The notes below the pieces were generated by a model that worked only from the letters and a program-made list of their open reading frames with translations, made no database searches and had not been told where the DNA came from. Below, in pieces: positions 53,072 to 62,347 of a stretch of 64,000 nucleotides of DNA. Every line of letters starts with the position of its first letter. Position 1 is the stretch's first letter. The DNA is taken from assembly GCF_004114935.1 (NCBI RefSeq), contig NZ_CP022221.1:9073001-9137000 (forward strand), given 5' to 3'. Origin of the DNA: Bradyrhizobium zhanjiangense (GTDB taxonomy: Bacteria; Pseudomonadota; Alphaproteobacteria; Rhizobiales; Xanthobacteraceae). A program made the translations under genes and the position numbers.

Positions 53072-54049
53072 TCACGCTCCGCCCGGCAGCGGCGCCCGCG
53101 CATCGACGAGGTTTCGCGCGCGCAGCTCCTGCCAGAAGGCCTGCGGCACCGCCGCCTCCGACATCGCGATGTTGTCGGCCACCTCGGCGGCATTGCGTGC
53201 GCCCATCACGGCGACTGTCACGGCCGGATGGGCCATGCAGAACTGCAGTGCTGCGGCCTTCAGCTCGGTGCCGTGCTTGCGGCAGAGCCCGTCGAGTTCG
53301 AGCGCCTGCGCGACGAGCGCGGCATCGGCGTCCTGATAATTGAACTTCGCGCTCGTGTGCGGATTGGCCAAGATGCCGCTGTTGTAGATGCCGCCGAGCA
53401 GGATGCTGATGTTCCTGGCTTGGCAGGCCGGAAACAGCGCATCCAGCGCGCCCTGATCGAGCAGCGTGTATCGGCCGGCGAGCAGAAAGCAGTCGACCGG
53501 CACGGCGTCGGCAAAGCGGACTGGCATCTCCGACTGGTTCATGCCGGCGCCGATCGCCTTGACCGTGCCGTCCTCGCGCAGGCGCTGCAGCGCGCGGAAG
53601 GCACCGGCGACGGCATCGTCATAATGATCGTCGGGATCATGCACGAGCAGGACGTCGACACGGTCGAGCCCGAGCCTGGCGAGGCTTTCCTCTACCGAGC
53701 GCATCACGCCGTCATGGCTGAAATCGAACACCGGCCGCTCGCGCGGCGTGCCCTTGTAGTGCTCGTCCTCGGCGGCACCGCCCTCCGGCGCGCGCAAGAG
53801 ACGCCCGACTTTGGTCGAGATCGCATAGGATTCGCGCGGCTGCTGCTGCAGGAACGCGCCAAGCCGCCGCTCGGCCAGGCCAAAGCCGTAAAGCGGCGCG
53901 GTATCGAAGAAGCGCACGCCGAGCGACCAGGCACGTGCGATCGTCGCTTGCGCATCGGCATCGCTGACGGGGGTGAACAATCCGCCGAGCGGGGCGGAAC
54001 CGAGGCCGATTGAGGTGACGTCGAGAGAGCCGAGGCGCGACCGTTTCAT
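53072..54049 (-). CDS. Aldo-keto reductase, D-threo-aldose/L-fucose 1-dehydrogenase type
   Basis: The 325-residue AKR has the family Tyr/Asp signature in RFFDTAPLYGFGLAERRLGAFL and the His/Lys-type loop in VDVLLVHDPDDH, with TKVGRLL and GGIYNSGILANPH typical of the galactose/threo-aldose dehydrogenase group. It should oxidise an aldose to its lactone with NAD(P)+. It directly precedes the lactonase gene. I chose the ATG at 54049 (MKRSRLGSL), which has the better spacing from GGAGG; the ATG at 54055 adds two residues. Confidence 0.87.
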   Translation of the reverse strand: MKRSRLGSLDVTSIGLGSAPLGGLFTPVSDADAQATIARAWSLGVRFFDTAPLYGFGLAERRLGAFLQQQPRESYAISTKVGRLLRAPEGGAAEDEHYKGTPRERPVFDFSHDGVMRSVEESLARLGLDRVDVLLVHDPDDHYDDAVAGAFRALQRLREDGTVKAIGAGMNQSEMPVRFADAVPVDCFLLAGRYTLLDQGALDALFPACQARNISILLGGIYNSGILANPHTSAKFNYQDADAALVAQALELDGLCRKHGTELKAAALQFCMAHPAVTVAVMGARNAAEVADNIAMSEAAVPQAFWQELRARNLVDARAPLPGGA

Positions 54050-54093
54050 TCCCATTGCCCTCCAGGAGTCTTCCTTCCAACGGTCCAAATCAT

Positions 54094-54126
54094 CTCCCCC
54101 GCTCGCGAAAACCGCAAGCGGGGGAG
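54094..54126 (-). other. Intercistronic hairpin between the binding protein and aldose dehydrogenase genes
   Basis: CTCCCCCGCT and AGCGGGGGAG form a perfect 10-bp stem in the 109-bp gap. No T-run follows in the direction of transcription. It could stabilise the binding-protein message or reduce read-through into the downstream genes. Confidence 0.6.
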
Positions 54127-54158
54127 GCACGCGGGAGCGCGGGGCTGGCGGCGCGCTC

Positions 54159-55091
54159 CTACTTCAACATCTGCGCGACGTTGTCCTTGGTCACGAGGTC
54201 GAGGCCGGTGTAGACGATCTCCGGCACCTTCTCGCCCTTCTTGATGGCGAGCAGCGTGTCCATCGCCTTCTCGCCCATCTCGAACGGGCGCTGACCGACC
54301 AGCGCGTTGGCATAGCCGTCGCGCAGCAGTTCGAGCTGCATCTTGAGCGTATCGGCGACGACCAGCGTGAACTTGCCGGAATCGATGTCCTTCTTGTTCC
54401 TTGAGGCGAACGCCTTGAAGCCTTCGGGCGCGAACATCGGCCAGCCGCCGATGGGAACAATGGCCGCAAGGTCCGGCGTTGCGGTGCGCATGTCCGTCAT
54501 CTGCTGAACCGCCAGCGCGGGATCGTCGTTGCAGAAGGTCGGCGAGCCCGCGACCTCGGTCCATTTCGAGCCCTTCAGCGCCTCGCGAACGCCGTCGACG
54601 CGCTCGGCGAGGTTCTTGGCGCCGGGACCGCCGGAGACCATCGCGTATTTGCCGCCGTCAGGCCGCATCTTCAGCAATTGCTTGCCGAGGGCTAAGCCGA
54701 ACTCCTTGTTGTTGGTGCCGATATAGGCGATGCGCTTGGAGCCCGGCGCATCGGCATCGAAGGTGATGACGGGAATGCCGGCGGCGGTCGCCGCCTCGAT
54801 CGACTTGGTCATGGCCGCGACGTCGGCGACCGAGATGGCGAGACCGTCAACCTTCTGCGTGACGAAGTCCTGGATGATCTGGGCCTGCGTCGCCGGCTCA
54901 TGCTCGACCGGACCTTTGTAGATGCACTCGATATTGCCGAGCTCCTTGGCGCGCTTCAGGCAGCCGTCGCGCGCGAAGTCGAAGAACGGATTGTTCATCG
55001 CCTTGGGCACGATGACGAAGCGGTAGTTCGCAGCGAACGCCGGCGTTGCCATCATTGCAACGGCGATGCCGGCAAGAAGAAGTTTCCTCAT
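54159..55091 (-). CDS. Sugar ABC transporter substrate-binding protein (RbsB-like)
   Basis: The 310-residue protein has a signal peptide (MRKLLLAGIAVAMMATPAFA) and the periplasmic binding protein type 1 fold: YRFVIVPKAMNNPFFDFARDG, DGLAISVADVAAMTKSIEAA, GIPVITFDADAPGSKRIAYIGTNN. It matches the ribose/xylose/fructose class. The likely ligand is the pentose or hexose handled by the operon, though specificity cannot be read directly. GTGGAGGAGACA precedes the ATG. It lies after the permease gene, separated by 96 bases. Confidence 0.9.
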   Translation of the reverse strand: MRKLLLAGIAVAMMATPAFAANYRFVIVPKAMNNPFFDFARDGCLKRAKELGNIECIYKGPVEHEPATQAQIIQDFVTQKVDGLAISVADVAAMTKSIEAATAAGIPVITFDADAPGSKRIAYIGTNNKEFGLALGKQLLKMRPDGGKYAMVSGGPGAKNLAERVDGVREALKGSKWTEVAGSPTFCNDDPALAVQQMTDMRTATPDLAAIVPIGGWPMFAPEGFKAFASRNKKDIDSGKFTLVVADTLKMQLELLRDGYANALVGQRPFEMGEKAMDTLLAIKKGEKVPEIVYTGLDLVTKDNVAQMLK

Positions 55092-55187
55092 TGTCTCCTC
55101 CACCCTTCTCTTGCGCCTATCCTCTCAAAGAAGCGTCCGGGAAGCGGATAGGCGGCATGTTCGTTGCCCTCCCGAAACGACGTCACC

Positions 55188-56270
55188 TCAGCTCATCCGC
55201 GAACGGATCCGGTCGACCAGCACGGCCAGGATGATGATCACGCCCACCAGCGTCTGCTGCCAGTAGGAGCTGACCTGCGCCAGCACGAGGCCGTTGCGGA
55301 TCACCTCGAGCAGCACGCAGCCGACGATGGCCCCCAACGGACCGCCGATGCCGCCGGCCAGATTGGCGCCGCCGATGACGGCCGCCGCGATCACGTTGAG
55401 CTCGTAGGATGTCGCCATGTTGGCGGGCGCCGATCCGAGCCAGCCGGAGATGATAATGCCCTGGAGCCCTGCCGCGAGCGCGCAGATCACGTAGACCTCG
55501 ATCTTCACCCGCACCACCGGAATGCCGGTGAGCTCGGCCGCCTTCTCGTTGCCGCCGAGCGCGAAGACGTGACGGCCGAACGAGGTGTGGTGCAGCACCA
55601 CGGCCATCGCCAGCGCGAGAACCACGAGATAGATGAAAGGCACGGGCACGCCGAGCACGTCACCCGAGGTGAGCGCATAAAAATAATCGGCGTCCGGCCC
55701 ACCCGGAAAACTGCCGCGGCCGTTGGAGACGACATAGCCGAGCCCGCGCACGATCGAGAGCATGCCGAGCGTTGTGACGAAGGGCGACAGGCCGAGCACG
55801 GCGATGCAGAAGCCGTTGACGAGACCGGCGATCAGCGCGACGCCGAGGCCGGCGAGAATCGACACCAGCAGGATCAGACCCGGCACGTTGGCGAGCACGG
55901 TCTTGCCGTCGGCCGCCATGTGCACGAACAGCGAGCCCGCCGGCGAGCCGGGCGCCGACAGCTCGGTCATCACCATCGAGGTGATCATGGCGGAGAAACA
56001 CATCATTGAGCCGACCGACAGGTCGATTCCGCCGGTGATGATCACGAAGGTGACGCCCAGCGTCGCAATGGCGATGAAGGAGAAGTTCTTCGCCACGTTC
56101 TGCATGTTGCCTTCGGTGAAGAAGTATGGGCTGGCGAAGTGCATGATCACCAGCAGCACGGCCAGCGCGAGCAGGACATAGCCGGTCTGGGAGGCGAAGA
56201 TGCCGCGCTGCCACCATCTGATCCGGCCGATATTGGTGAAGCTGATCGGGGATTCCATGGGCATGGCCAT
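55188..56270 (-). CDS. Sugar ABC transporter permease (RbsC-like)
   Basis: The 360-residue protein has about ten membrane helices and the RbsC signature lines FVIITGGIDLSVGSMM, GLVNGFCIAVLGLSPFVTTLGMLSIVRGL and ALGGNEKAAELTGI. The last is the loop that docks to the ATPase. The start ATG at 56270 overlaps the ATPase stop by one base (TGATG). It forms the channel of the operon's importer. Confidence 0.92.
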   Translation of the reverse strand: MAMPMESPISFTNIGRIRWWQRGIFASQTGYVLLALAVLLVIMHFASPYFFTEGNMQNVAKNFSFIAIATLGVTFVIITGGIDLSVGSMMCFSAMITSMVMTELSAPGSPAGSLFVHMAADGKTVLANVPGLILLVSILAGLGVALIAGLVNGFCIAVLGLSPFVTTLGMLSIVRGLGYVVSNGRGSFPGGPDADYFYALTSGDVLGVPVPFIYLVVLALAMAVVLHHTSFGRHVFALGGNEKAAELTGIPVVRVKIEVYVICALAAGLQGIIISGWLGSAPANMATSYELNVIAAAVIGGANLAGGIGGPLGAIVGCVLLEVIRNGLVLAQVSSYWQQTLVGVIIILAVLVDRIRSRMS

Positions 56271-57028
56271 CACGCCGCCTCCTTCGCGCCGGTGATGAGA
56301 GCGGTGACCTCCTCGGGGGAGGTCTGGTGGATCGGCTTGTCGGCCCGCTTCTCGCCGCGGCGCATGACGACCACGCGGTCGCACACCGCGAATACGTCGG
56401 GCATGCGGTGCGAGATCAGCATCACAGCGACGCCCTGCTCCTTCAGCCGGTGGATCAGGCCGAGCACCTGCTCGACCTGACGCACCGAGATCGCGGCCGT
56501 CGGCTCGTCCATCATCACCAACCGCGCATTGGAGAGCCGCGTCCGCGCGATCGCGACGGCCTGGCGCTGGCCTCCGGACATCTGCTTGACGAGGTCGTCG
56601 GGCCGCGTCTCCGAGCGCAGCTCGCCGAACAGCTCCAGCGCGCGCGCCGCCATCGCCTTGTGGTCGAGCAAGGCAATGGGTCCGAATTTGCGCTTCAGCT
56701 CGCGGCCGAGAAAGACGTTGGCGGCCGCGGTCAGATTGTCTGATAGCGCAAGGTCCTGGTAGACGACCTCGATGCCGACGGCGCGGGCATCGACCGGCCG
56801 GTTGAAGTGGACCGCGCTGCCGGCAAAGCGGATCTCGCCGTGCGTGGGGCGGAAATTGCCGGCGATGATCTTGACCAGCGTCGACTTGCCGGCGCCGTTG
56901 TCACCCATCAGGCCGACCACTTCGCCCGGGAAGACCTGCATGTCGACGTCGTGCAGCGCGCGGATCGCGCCGAACTCCTTGCCGATGCCGGTCAGCTCCA
57001 GGACCGGGGTCGCGTCAGCATTTGCCAT
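56270..57028 (-). CDS. Sugar ABC transporter ATP-binding protein (single-domain, FrcA-like)
   Basis: The 252-residue ATPase has one nucleotide-binding domain: Walker A GDNGAGKSTL, Q-loop VVYQDLAL, signature MSGGQRQAVA and Walker B LVMMDEPTAAIS. RbsA-type proteins normally fuse two such domains; the single-domain form resembles the rhizobial fructose importer subunit FrcA. It starts 12 bases after xylose isomerase and is coupled to the permease. Confidence 0.92.
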   Translation of the reverse strand: MANADATPVLELTGIGKEFGAIRALHDVDMQVFPGEVVGLMGDNGAGKSTLVKIIAGNFRPTHGEIRFAGSAVHFNRPVDARAVGIEVVYQDLALSDNLTAAANVFLGRELKRKFGPIALLDHKAMAARALELFGELRSETRPDDLVKQMSGGQRQAVAIARTRLSNARLVMMDEPTAAISVRQVEQVLGLIHRLKEQGVAVMLISHRMPDVFAVCDRVVVMRRGEKRADKPIHQTSPEEVTALITGAKEAA

Positions 57029-57040
57029 CAGCGGACTTCC

Positions 57041-58363
57041 TCAGACGTAGCGGTTGACCAGGGATTCCAGATATTCCTGCCGCCCCGAGCGCGGCTGCGG
57101 GTCGAAGCCGGGGCCAAGCGCACGGTCGGCGAGATCGGCGAGCGAACGCTGGCCGCCGAGAATGGCCCGGCCCTCGGGGCCGGCCCATCCCTCGTAACGC
57201 TTCGCAAGCGGCGTGGTGAGCGCGCCGGCGTCGAGCATGTCGGCGGCGGCGAGGAAGGCGCGCGCGCAGGCATCCATCGAGCCGACATGGGCATGGATCA
57301 GATCGTCAGGATCGATCGACTGCCGCCTGATCTTGGCATCGAAATTGAGCCCACCCGTGGTGAAGCCGCCGCGGTTCAGGATCTCGTGGAACACCAAGGC
57401 GAGTTCCGGCACGTTCATCGCGAACTGGTCGGTGTCCCAGCCGAGCAGATCGTCGCCGCGGTTGATGTCGAGCGAGCCGAACACGCCGAGCGCCTCGGCG
57501 AGCGCGACCTCGTGATGGAACGAGTGGCCGGCGAGGATGGCGTGGTTCTGCTCGATGTTGAGCTTGACGTCCTTGAGAAGATCGTAGCGTTCGAGGAAGC
57601 CGTAGCAGGTGGCGACGTCGAAATCGTATTGATGCTTGGTCGGCTCCTTCGGCTTCGGCTCGATCAGGATCGGGCCCTTGAAGCCTATTCTGTGCTTGTG
57701 CTCGACGACCAGCGAGACGAAGCGGCCGAGCTGGTCGAGCTCGCGCTTGAGATCGGTGTTGAGCAGCGTCTCGTAGCCCTCGCGCCCGCCCCACAATACG
57801 TAGTTCTGGCCGCCGAGCCGATGCGTCACCTCCAGCGCGGCGCGAACCTGGCCGGCGGCATAGGTGAATATCTCGGGATCCGGGTTGGTCGCGGCACCCG
57901 CCATGTAGCGGCGATGCGTGAACAGATTGGCGGTGCCCCAGAGCAGACGGACCTTCGCGGAGGCCATCTTCGCTTCGAACAGATCGGCGATCGCGTTGAG
58001 ATTGGCGACGGATTCGGCGAGCGAAGCACCTTCCGGCGCCGCATCGACGTCGTGGAAGGTGAAGAACGGCACGTCGAGCAGGCGAAACAGCTCGAAGGCG
58101 GTATCGGCCTTGGCCCGCGCCAGCGCCATCGCATCATTGCCGTGGTGCCAGGGTCGCAGGAAAGTCTCACCGCCGAAGGGATCGCCGCCCGGCCAGCAGA
58201 ACGAATGCCAATAGCAGACCGCAAAGCGCAAGTGATCCTCCAGCCGGCGGCCATGCACGAGCCGGTCCTTGTCGTACCAGCGGAAGGCGGGGGCGTTTCC
58301 TGCATCCTCACCGCCGAAGGTGACAGGAGCGCTTGCATCGAAGAATTTGGCTGACACGTTCAC
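57041..58363 (-). CDS. xylA: Xylose isomerase
   Basis: The 440-residue enzyme matches xylose isomerase: [16 protein letters not shown], catalytic His-Asp in [39 protein letters not shown], and metal-ligand stretches [34 protein letters not shown]. It converts D-xylose to D-xylulose. It follows xylB with no gap (the TAA of xylB abuts the GTG start), so the two are translated together. Confidence 0.95.
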   Translation of the reverse strand: MNVSAKFFDASAPVTFGGEDAGNAPAFRWYDKDRLVHGRRLEDHLRFAVCYWHSFCWPGGDPFGGETFLRPWHHGNDAMALARAKADTAFELFRLLDVPFFTFHDVDAAPEGASLAESVANLNAIADLFEAKMASAKVRLLWGTANLFTHRRYMAGAATNPDPEIFTYAAGQVRAALEVTHRLGGQNYVLWGGREGYETLLNTDLKRELDQLGRFVSLVVEHKHRIGFKGPILIEPKPKEPTKHQYDFDVATCYGFLERYDLLKDVKLNIEQNHAILAGHSFHHEVALAEALGVFGSLDINRGDDLLGWDTDQFAMNVPELALVFHEILNRGGFTTGGLNFDAKIRRQSIDPDDLIHAHVGSMDACARAFLAAADMLDAGALTTPLAKRYEGWAGPEGRAILGGQRSLADLADRALGPGFDPQPRSGRQEYLESLVNRYV

Positions 58364-59818
58364 TTAAAGAGACTCCTTCAATGCAGGATAAAGCGCGCGC
58401 CACCGCAGATAGGCCTCGTCATAGGCCGCAGTGACGGACGGGCGGGGTGTGAAGCTCGCGAGCCGCCGCGGGGGTTTGCAGACCTCCGCAGGAGCTTCGC
58501 CGGTCGCGGCGATGCGGCCGAGACGCGCAGCGCCGAGCGCGGCGCCCACTTCGCCTTCCTCGATGCGGTGGACGGGAATGCCGAGTACGTCGGCGCAGAT
58601 CTGTGCCCACAGCGGCGAGCGCGAGCCGCCGCCGACGAGATCGACCTCGGCAAGCGGCCCACTCGCTGCGCTCAGCGCCGCCAGATTGTCGCGCGCGGCA
58701 AAGGCGACGCCTTCAAGCACGGCCTGCACGATCTGCGCCCGCGCGGTCGCGCCGCGCAAGCCGACGAAGGCGCCGCTGGCGGCGGCATCGTTGTGCGGGG
58801 TGCGCTCGCCATCCAGGTACGGCAGGAAGGAGACGGGGCTCGGTCTGTCGACGCGCTCGCCGAGCGGCGCCAAGAGCGCTGCGGCCGGCGTCTCCATCAC
58901 GCCAGACAGCCAGGCGAGCGAAGCCGCTGCCGACAGCATCACCCCCATCTGGTGCCAGAGGCCGGGCAGCGCGTGGCAGAAGGCATGCACGGCCGAAGCG
59001 GGCGCTGGCGCGAACCGGTCGGTCACGCGGAAGACCACGCCGGATGTGCCCAGCGACAGGAAGGCATTGCCCGGCGCGATCGCGCCAAGCCCGATCGCGC
59101 TCGCCGCATTGTCGCCGGCGCCGCCGGCAACCACGACATTCCCGGTCATGCCCCAGCGCTGCGCCCATTCCGGCGCGAGCACCGCGCTCACTTCGCAGCC
59201 CTCGACGAGGCGCGGCATGTGGTGCAGATCGAGCCCGGTGGCATGCAGCAACAGGGCCGACCAGCGGCGCAGACCGACATCGAGCCACAGCGTGCCAGAC
59301 GCGTCCGACATATCCTCGACCATTTCGCCGGTGAGGCGATAGCGGACATAGGCCTTGGGCAGCAGCACCTTTGCCACGCGATCGAAGATTTTTGGCTCAT
59401 GCCGCGCGACCCAGAGCAGCTTCGGCGCGGTGAAGCCGGGCATGGCGAGATTGCCGGCGATCGCGTGCAGTGACGGACAGCGCCGCTCCAGCGCGACGCA
59501 TTCGGCCTGCGAGCGGCCGTCGTTCCAGAGAATGGCGGAACGCAGCGGCCGTCCATCCTCACCAAGCAGCGTTGCGCCGTGCATCTGGCCGGATAGCCCC
59601 ATACCGCGCACCGCGGCGACTTCGCGCGGATGGCGGGCGGCGAGATCGTCGACCGCGCCGATCGCTGCATCGACCCAGGCGTCCGGATCCTGCTCGGACC
59701 ACAGCGGCGCGGGATGCGACAGCGTAAGCTCGCGCGCTGCCGTCGCGACAATCGCGCCGGCTTCGCTCACGAGCACCGCCTTCACACCGGACGTGCCGAT
59801 GTCCACGCCGAGATACAC
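58364..59818 (-). CDS. xylB: Xylulokinase
   Basis: The 484-residue FGGY kinase starts at GTG 59818 (MYLGVDIGTSGVKAVLVSE), with GGGAGG five bases upstream. An in-frame ATG at 59869 would add an unlikely tail. Family lines are SGQMHGATLLGEDG, ILWNDGRSQAEC, VAGGAGDNAASAIGLG, LSLGTSGVVFRV and VDLVGGGSRSPLWAQ. It phosphorylates D-xylulose for the pentose phosphate pathway. It lies between the LacI regulator and xylA. Confidence 0.94.
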   Translation of the reverse strand: MYLGVDIGTSGVKAVLVSEAGAIVATAARELTLSHPAPLWSEQDPDAWVDAAIGAVDDLAARHPREVAAVRGMGLSGQMHGATLLGEDGRPLRSAILWNDGRSQAECVALERRCPSLHAIAGNLAMPGFTAPKLLWVARHEPKIFDRVAKVLLPKAYVRYRLTGEMVEDMSDASGTLWLDVGLRRWSALLLHATGLDLHHMPRLVEGCEVSAVLAPEWAQRWGMTGNVVVAGGAGDNAASAIGLGAIAPGNAFLSLGTSGVVFRVTDRFAPAPASAVHAFCHALPGLWHQMGVMLSAAASLAWLSGVMETPAAALLAPLGERVDRPSPVSFLPYLDGERTPHNDAAASGAFVGLRGATARAQIVQAVLEGVAFAARDNLAALSAASGPLAEVDLVGGGSRSPLWAQICADVLGIPVHRIEEGEVGAALGAARLGRIAATGEAPAEVCKPPRRLASFTPRPSVTAAYDEAYLRWRALYPALKESL

Positions 59819-59899
59819 GCCATCCTCCCTTTTGCCTGTCGCGGTGCGCGATCTTGATGTCGCATTCACCGCTGAGGGCCATTTCGAAATCCACTGCCG

Positions 59900-60943
59900 C
59901 TACGGCAGATTGTCCCGCATCACGATGTCGATCCTGATCTTCTCCTGCTCGCGCAAAATCGGCTCGCCGCGGGCGAGCGCGAGCAGCACGCGCACGGCAG
60001 CACGCGCTTCGTGGCCGGGATTCTGCGAGATCGCGGCATCCATCACGCCCTGCAACAGCAGCCGCCGTGTCAACGCGGTGACGTCGTGCCCGACGAACAC
60101 CACCTGCTTATCGCGGCCGGCATCGGTCAAAGCCTTGGCCACGCCTTGCGTGCCGGCGCCGACGTTATAAAGGCCGACAATGTCGGCATGCCTGCCGAAA
60201 AGCCGCGCCAGCAGTTGCTCCGAACGCTCGTCCTCGTCGCGCCCTTCCAGCACCGGCAGCACGCCAAGATCGGGGAATTCCGTCGCCATCACCTGGTTGA
60301 AGCCAAAGATGCGCTCGGCGTGATCGCGCAGGCCCTGCGAGCCCGCGACGATCGCGACCTTGCCGGACCTCTGGCCGACCAGCCGCCCGACCAGCGCGCC
60401 GGCGGTGCGACCCGCAGCGATGTTGTCGATGCCCACATAATGATGGCGGCCCGAGGACGGCACGTCCGAGACCAGCGTCACCACCTTGGTGCCAGCATCG
60501 ACGAGATCGTTGATGGCGGCGCGGACGCCGGGATGGTCCAGCGCCACCACGGCGATGCCGTCGTAATCGCCCGAGAGCGCCTCCAGCGAGGCGGCGAGCG
60601 CTGAGGGGTCGAACACGTCGGTTGCGACCATCTCGACGCTGAGGCGGCGGGCCGACAGCCAGGCCGACATTTCACCGAGATAGGCTTCGATCTGCTGCAT
60701 GAACGGATTCGGCCCCGACGGCATCACGAAGGCGAAGCGCCGGACGCGGCTGCGGGCGAGCTCGGCGGCGGCGACGTGTGGCTGGAACGCATTGCGCTCG
60801 ATCGCTTCCCTGACGCGCCGGACCGTGTCCGGCCGGACGCCCGGACGGTTGTGCAGTACGCGGTCGACCGTGGCGAGGCTGACGCCGGCCTCGCGGGCGA
60901 TGTCCTTCAGCGTCAGCGCAGTCGGGGTGAGCGTCTCGGCCAT
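59900..60943 (-). CDS. LacI-family transcriptional regulator
   Basis: The 347-residue protein has the LacI HTH and hinge LTLKDIAREAGVSLATVDRVLHNRPGVRPDTVRRV, then a periplasmic-binding-like effector domain (FAFVMPSGPNPFMQQIEAYL, GIAVVALDHPGVRAAINDLV, VGIDNIAAGRTAGAL). It is the first gene of the sugar operon, 81 bases before xylB, so it probably represses the operon until the sugar binds. No clear operator dyad is seen in the gap. Confidence 0.92.
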   Translation of the reverse strand: MAETLTPTALTLKDIAREAGVSLATVDRVLHNRPGVRPDTVRRVREAIERNAFQPHVAAAELARSRVRRFAFVMPSGPNPFMQQIEAYLGEMSAWLSARRLSVEMVATDVFDPSALAASLEALSGDYDGIAVVALDHPGVRAAINDLVDAGTKVVTLVSDVPSSGRHHYVGIDNIAAGRTAGALVGRLVGQRSGKVAIVAGSQGLRDHAERIFGFNQVMATEFPDLGVLPVLEGRDEDERSEQLLARLFGRHADIVGLYNVGAGTQGVAKALTDAGRDKQVVFVGHDVTALTRRLLLQGVMDAAISQNPGHEARAAVRVLLALARGEPILREQEKIRIDIVMRDNLP

Positions 60944-61077
60944 GGCTGAAGGCTAGCAGAGGTGTTTTGAGGTACGCAACTCATTTTGAGGGATGCTGGT
61001 CATTTTCCTCCCCGCCACCGCTCTCACGAACAGTGCGAACAGGTTGAGGCTGGATGCGCCTCGCGCCGGTCGCAGGC

Positions 61078-61542
61078 TCAGCCGGTGGTCAGGTCGAGCG
61101 TCAGGAACAGGCTGTTGGGGTCCTCGACATAGAACTCGAATGGGCCGCAGGCGACGAAGCCGTGGGCCTGGTAGAGGGCGTGCGCGGGCTTGAAATAGTC
61201 CCAGGAGCCGGTCTCTAGGCTGAGCCGCGCCATGCCGCGCACACGGGCTTGCGTGATGATGTGGCGGAGCATCTGGCCGCCGAAGCCGCGCCGGCGCGTG
61301 GTCTGCAGCGTGTGCATCGACTTCACCTCGCCGTGGTCAGCCGAAAGCGTCTTCAGCGCGCCGGTGGCGACCAGCGTCTCGCCGTCCCAACCTGTCCAGA
61401 ACGCGATATCAAGCGCGCGAAGCCCCGCGAGATCGAGCGCATGGGCGCTGCCAGGCGCAGTCTGCGCCCGCGCCGCCGTGACGTGATGATCGAGCAGCGC
61501 GATGACGCGCGGATCAAAGGTGTCGCCGGTGCGGATCTGCAT
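61078..61542 (-). CDS. GNAT-family N-acetyltransferase
   Basis: The 154-residue protein has the GNAT acetyl-CoA loop RRRGFGGQMLRHII in QTTRRRGFGGQML, ARLSLETGSWDYFKPAHALYQAHGFVACGPF and a beta bulge in EVKSMHTLQTT. It is of the YjcF/ElaA-like small type. The acceptor is unknown. The ATG at 61542 is preferred over a TTG two codons earlier. It follows the XRE-cupin gene by 42 bases on the same strand. Confidence 0.88.
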   Translation of the reverse strand: MQIRTGDTFDPRVIALLDHHVTAARAQTAPGSAHALDLAGLRALDIAFWTGWDGETLVATGALKTLSADHGEVKSMHTLQTTRRRGFGGQMLRHIITQARVRGMARLSLETGSWDYFKPAHALYQAHGFVACGPFEFYVEDPNSLFLTLDLTTG

Positions 61543-61584
61543 CGTCAAGGCTTCACTCCAGCGTCTCGGATCGCGTCAGTGCCA

Positions 61585-62166
61585 TCACATCTTTCCGTAA
61601 GAGGCGCCGCGCCGCGTGATGATGACGTAGCGTGCATCCTGACGGGTCTCGTTCTCGAACATCACCGCGCGCATCACATCGAAATCCAGACAGTCGCCCT
61701 CGCGCAGCCGCACCGCCTTGGCGTCGATATGCACGGCGATCGCGCCCTCCAGCATCAACAGTTGCTGGGTGAAGGCGTTGCGGCCCCAGGGACTGTAGGA
61801 AACGCGGGCGCCGGCCGGCAGGTCGACGACGATGATCTCGATGCCGCTTGCCGCATCCGGCGGCGAGGCATGACGTCGCCGGTAGCCGCTGTCGGGATCG
61901 CGCCAATGCGGCTGGTCGACAAGCCGCACCAGCCGCTCCGGCGGCTTCTCGGCCAGCGCGACGACATCGCTCAGCGACACGTCCAGCGCCGCGCAGAGTT
62001 TTCCGAGCAGTGCGGCCGTCGCACTGCTCTGCGCCCGCTCCACCCGCCCGATCATGGCCCGGCTGACGCCGGACCGCGCCGCAAGTTCGTTCAAGGTCAT
62101 GCCGGCCTGCGTCCTCAGCGTCTTCAGGCGCCGACCGATCGCGCGATCGAGTTTCTGCTGGTCCAT
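61585..62166 (-). CDS. XRE-cupin transcriptional regulator
   Basis: The 193-residue protein has an N-terminal XRE HTH (RLKTLRTQAGMTLNELAARSGVSRAMIGRVERAQ) and a C-terminal cupin (IEIIVVDLPAGARVSYSPWG, LLMLEGAIAVHID, LREGDCLDFD). This fusion often controls a neighbouring acetyltransferase or polyamine gene, and a GNAT gene does follow. I start at the ATG at 62166 (MDQQKLDRAIG); an ATG at 62187 would add seven residues but has no ribosome site. Confidence 0.9.
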   Translation of the reverse strand: MDQQKLDRAIGRRLKTLRTQAGMTLNELAARSGVSRAMIGRVERAQSSATAALLGKLCAALDVSLSDVVALAEKPPERLVRLVDQPHWRDPDSGYRRRHASPPDAASGIEIIVVDLPAGARVSYSPWGRNAFTQQLLMLEGAIAVHIDAKAVRLREGDCLDFDVMRAVMFENETRQDARYVIITRRGASYGKM

Positions 62167-62347
62167 TTTTTCAGCCCTGGCCTTCATCCAAGCGTTGCCC
62201 AGCACAAGGACTGCATGCCGCCTGGGCAAGAGCCTAAGCTGGGCGAGAGGCAAACGCCGGGAGCGACGGTGCAATATATTAGAATCTTTGCGCAGCCTGG
62301 AGGCCCGATTAGGATGCTCCCAACAATCATGTCAGGGAGGCGACGAC

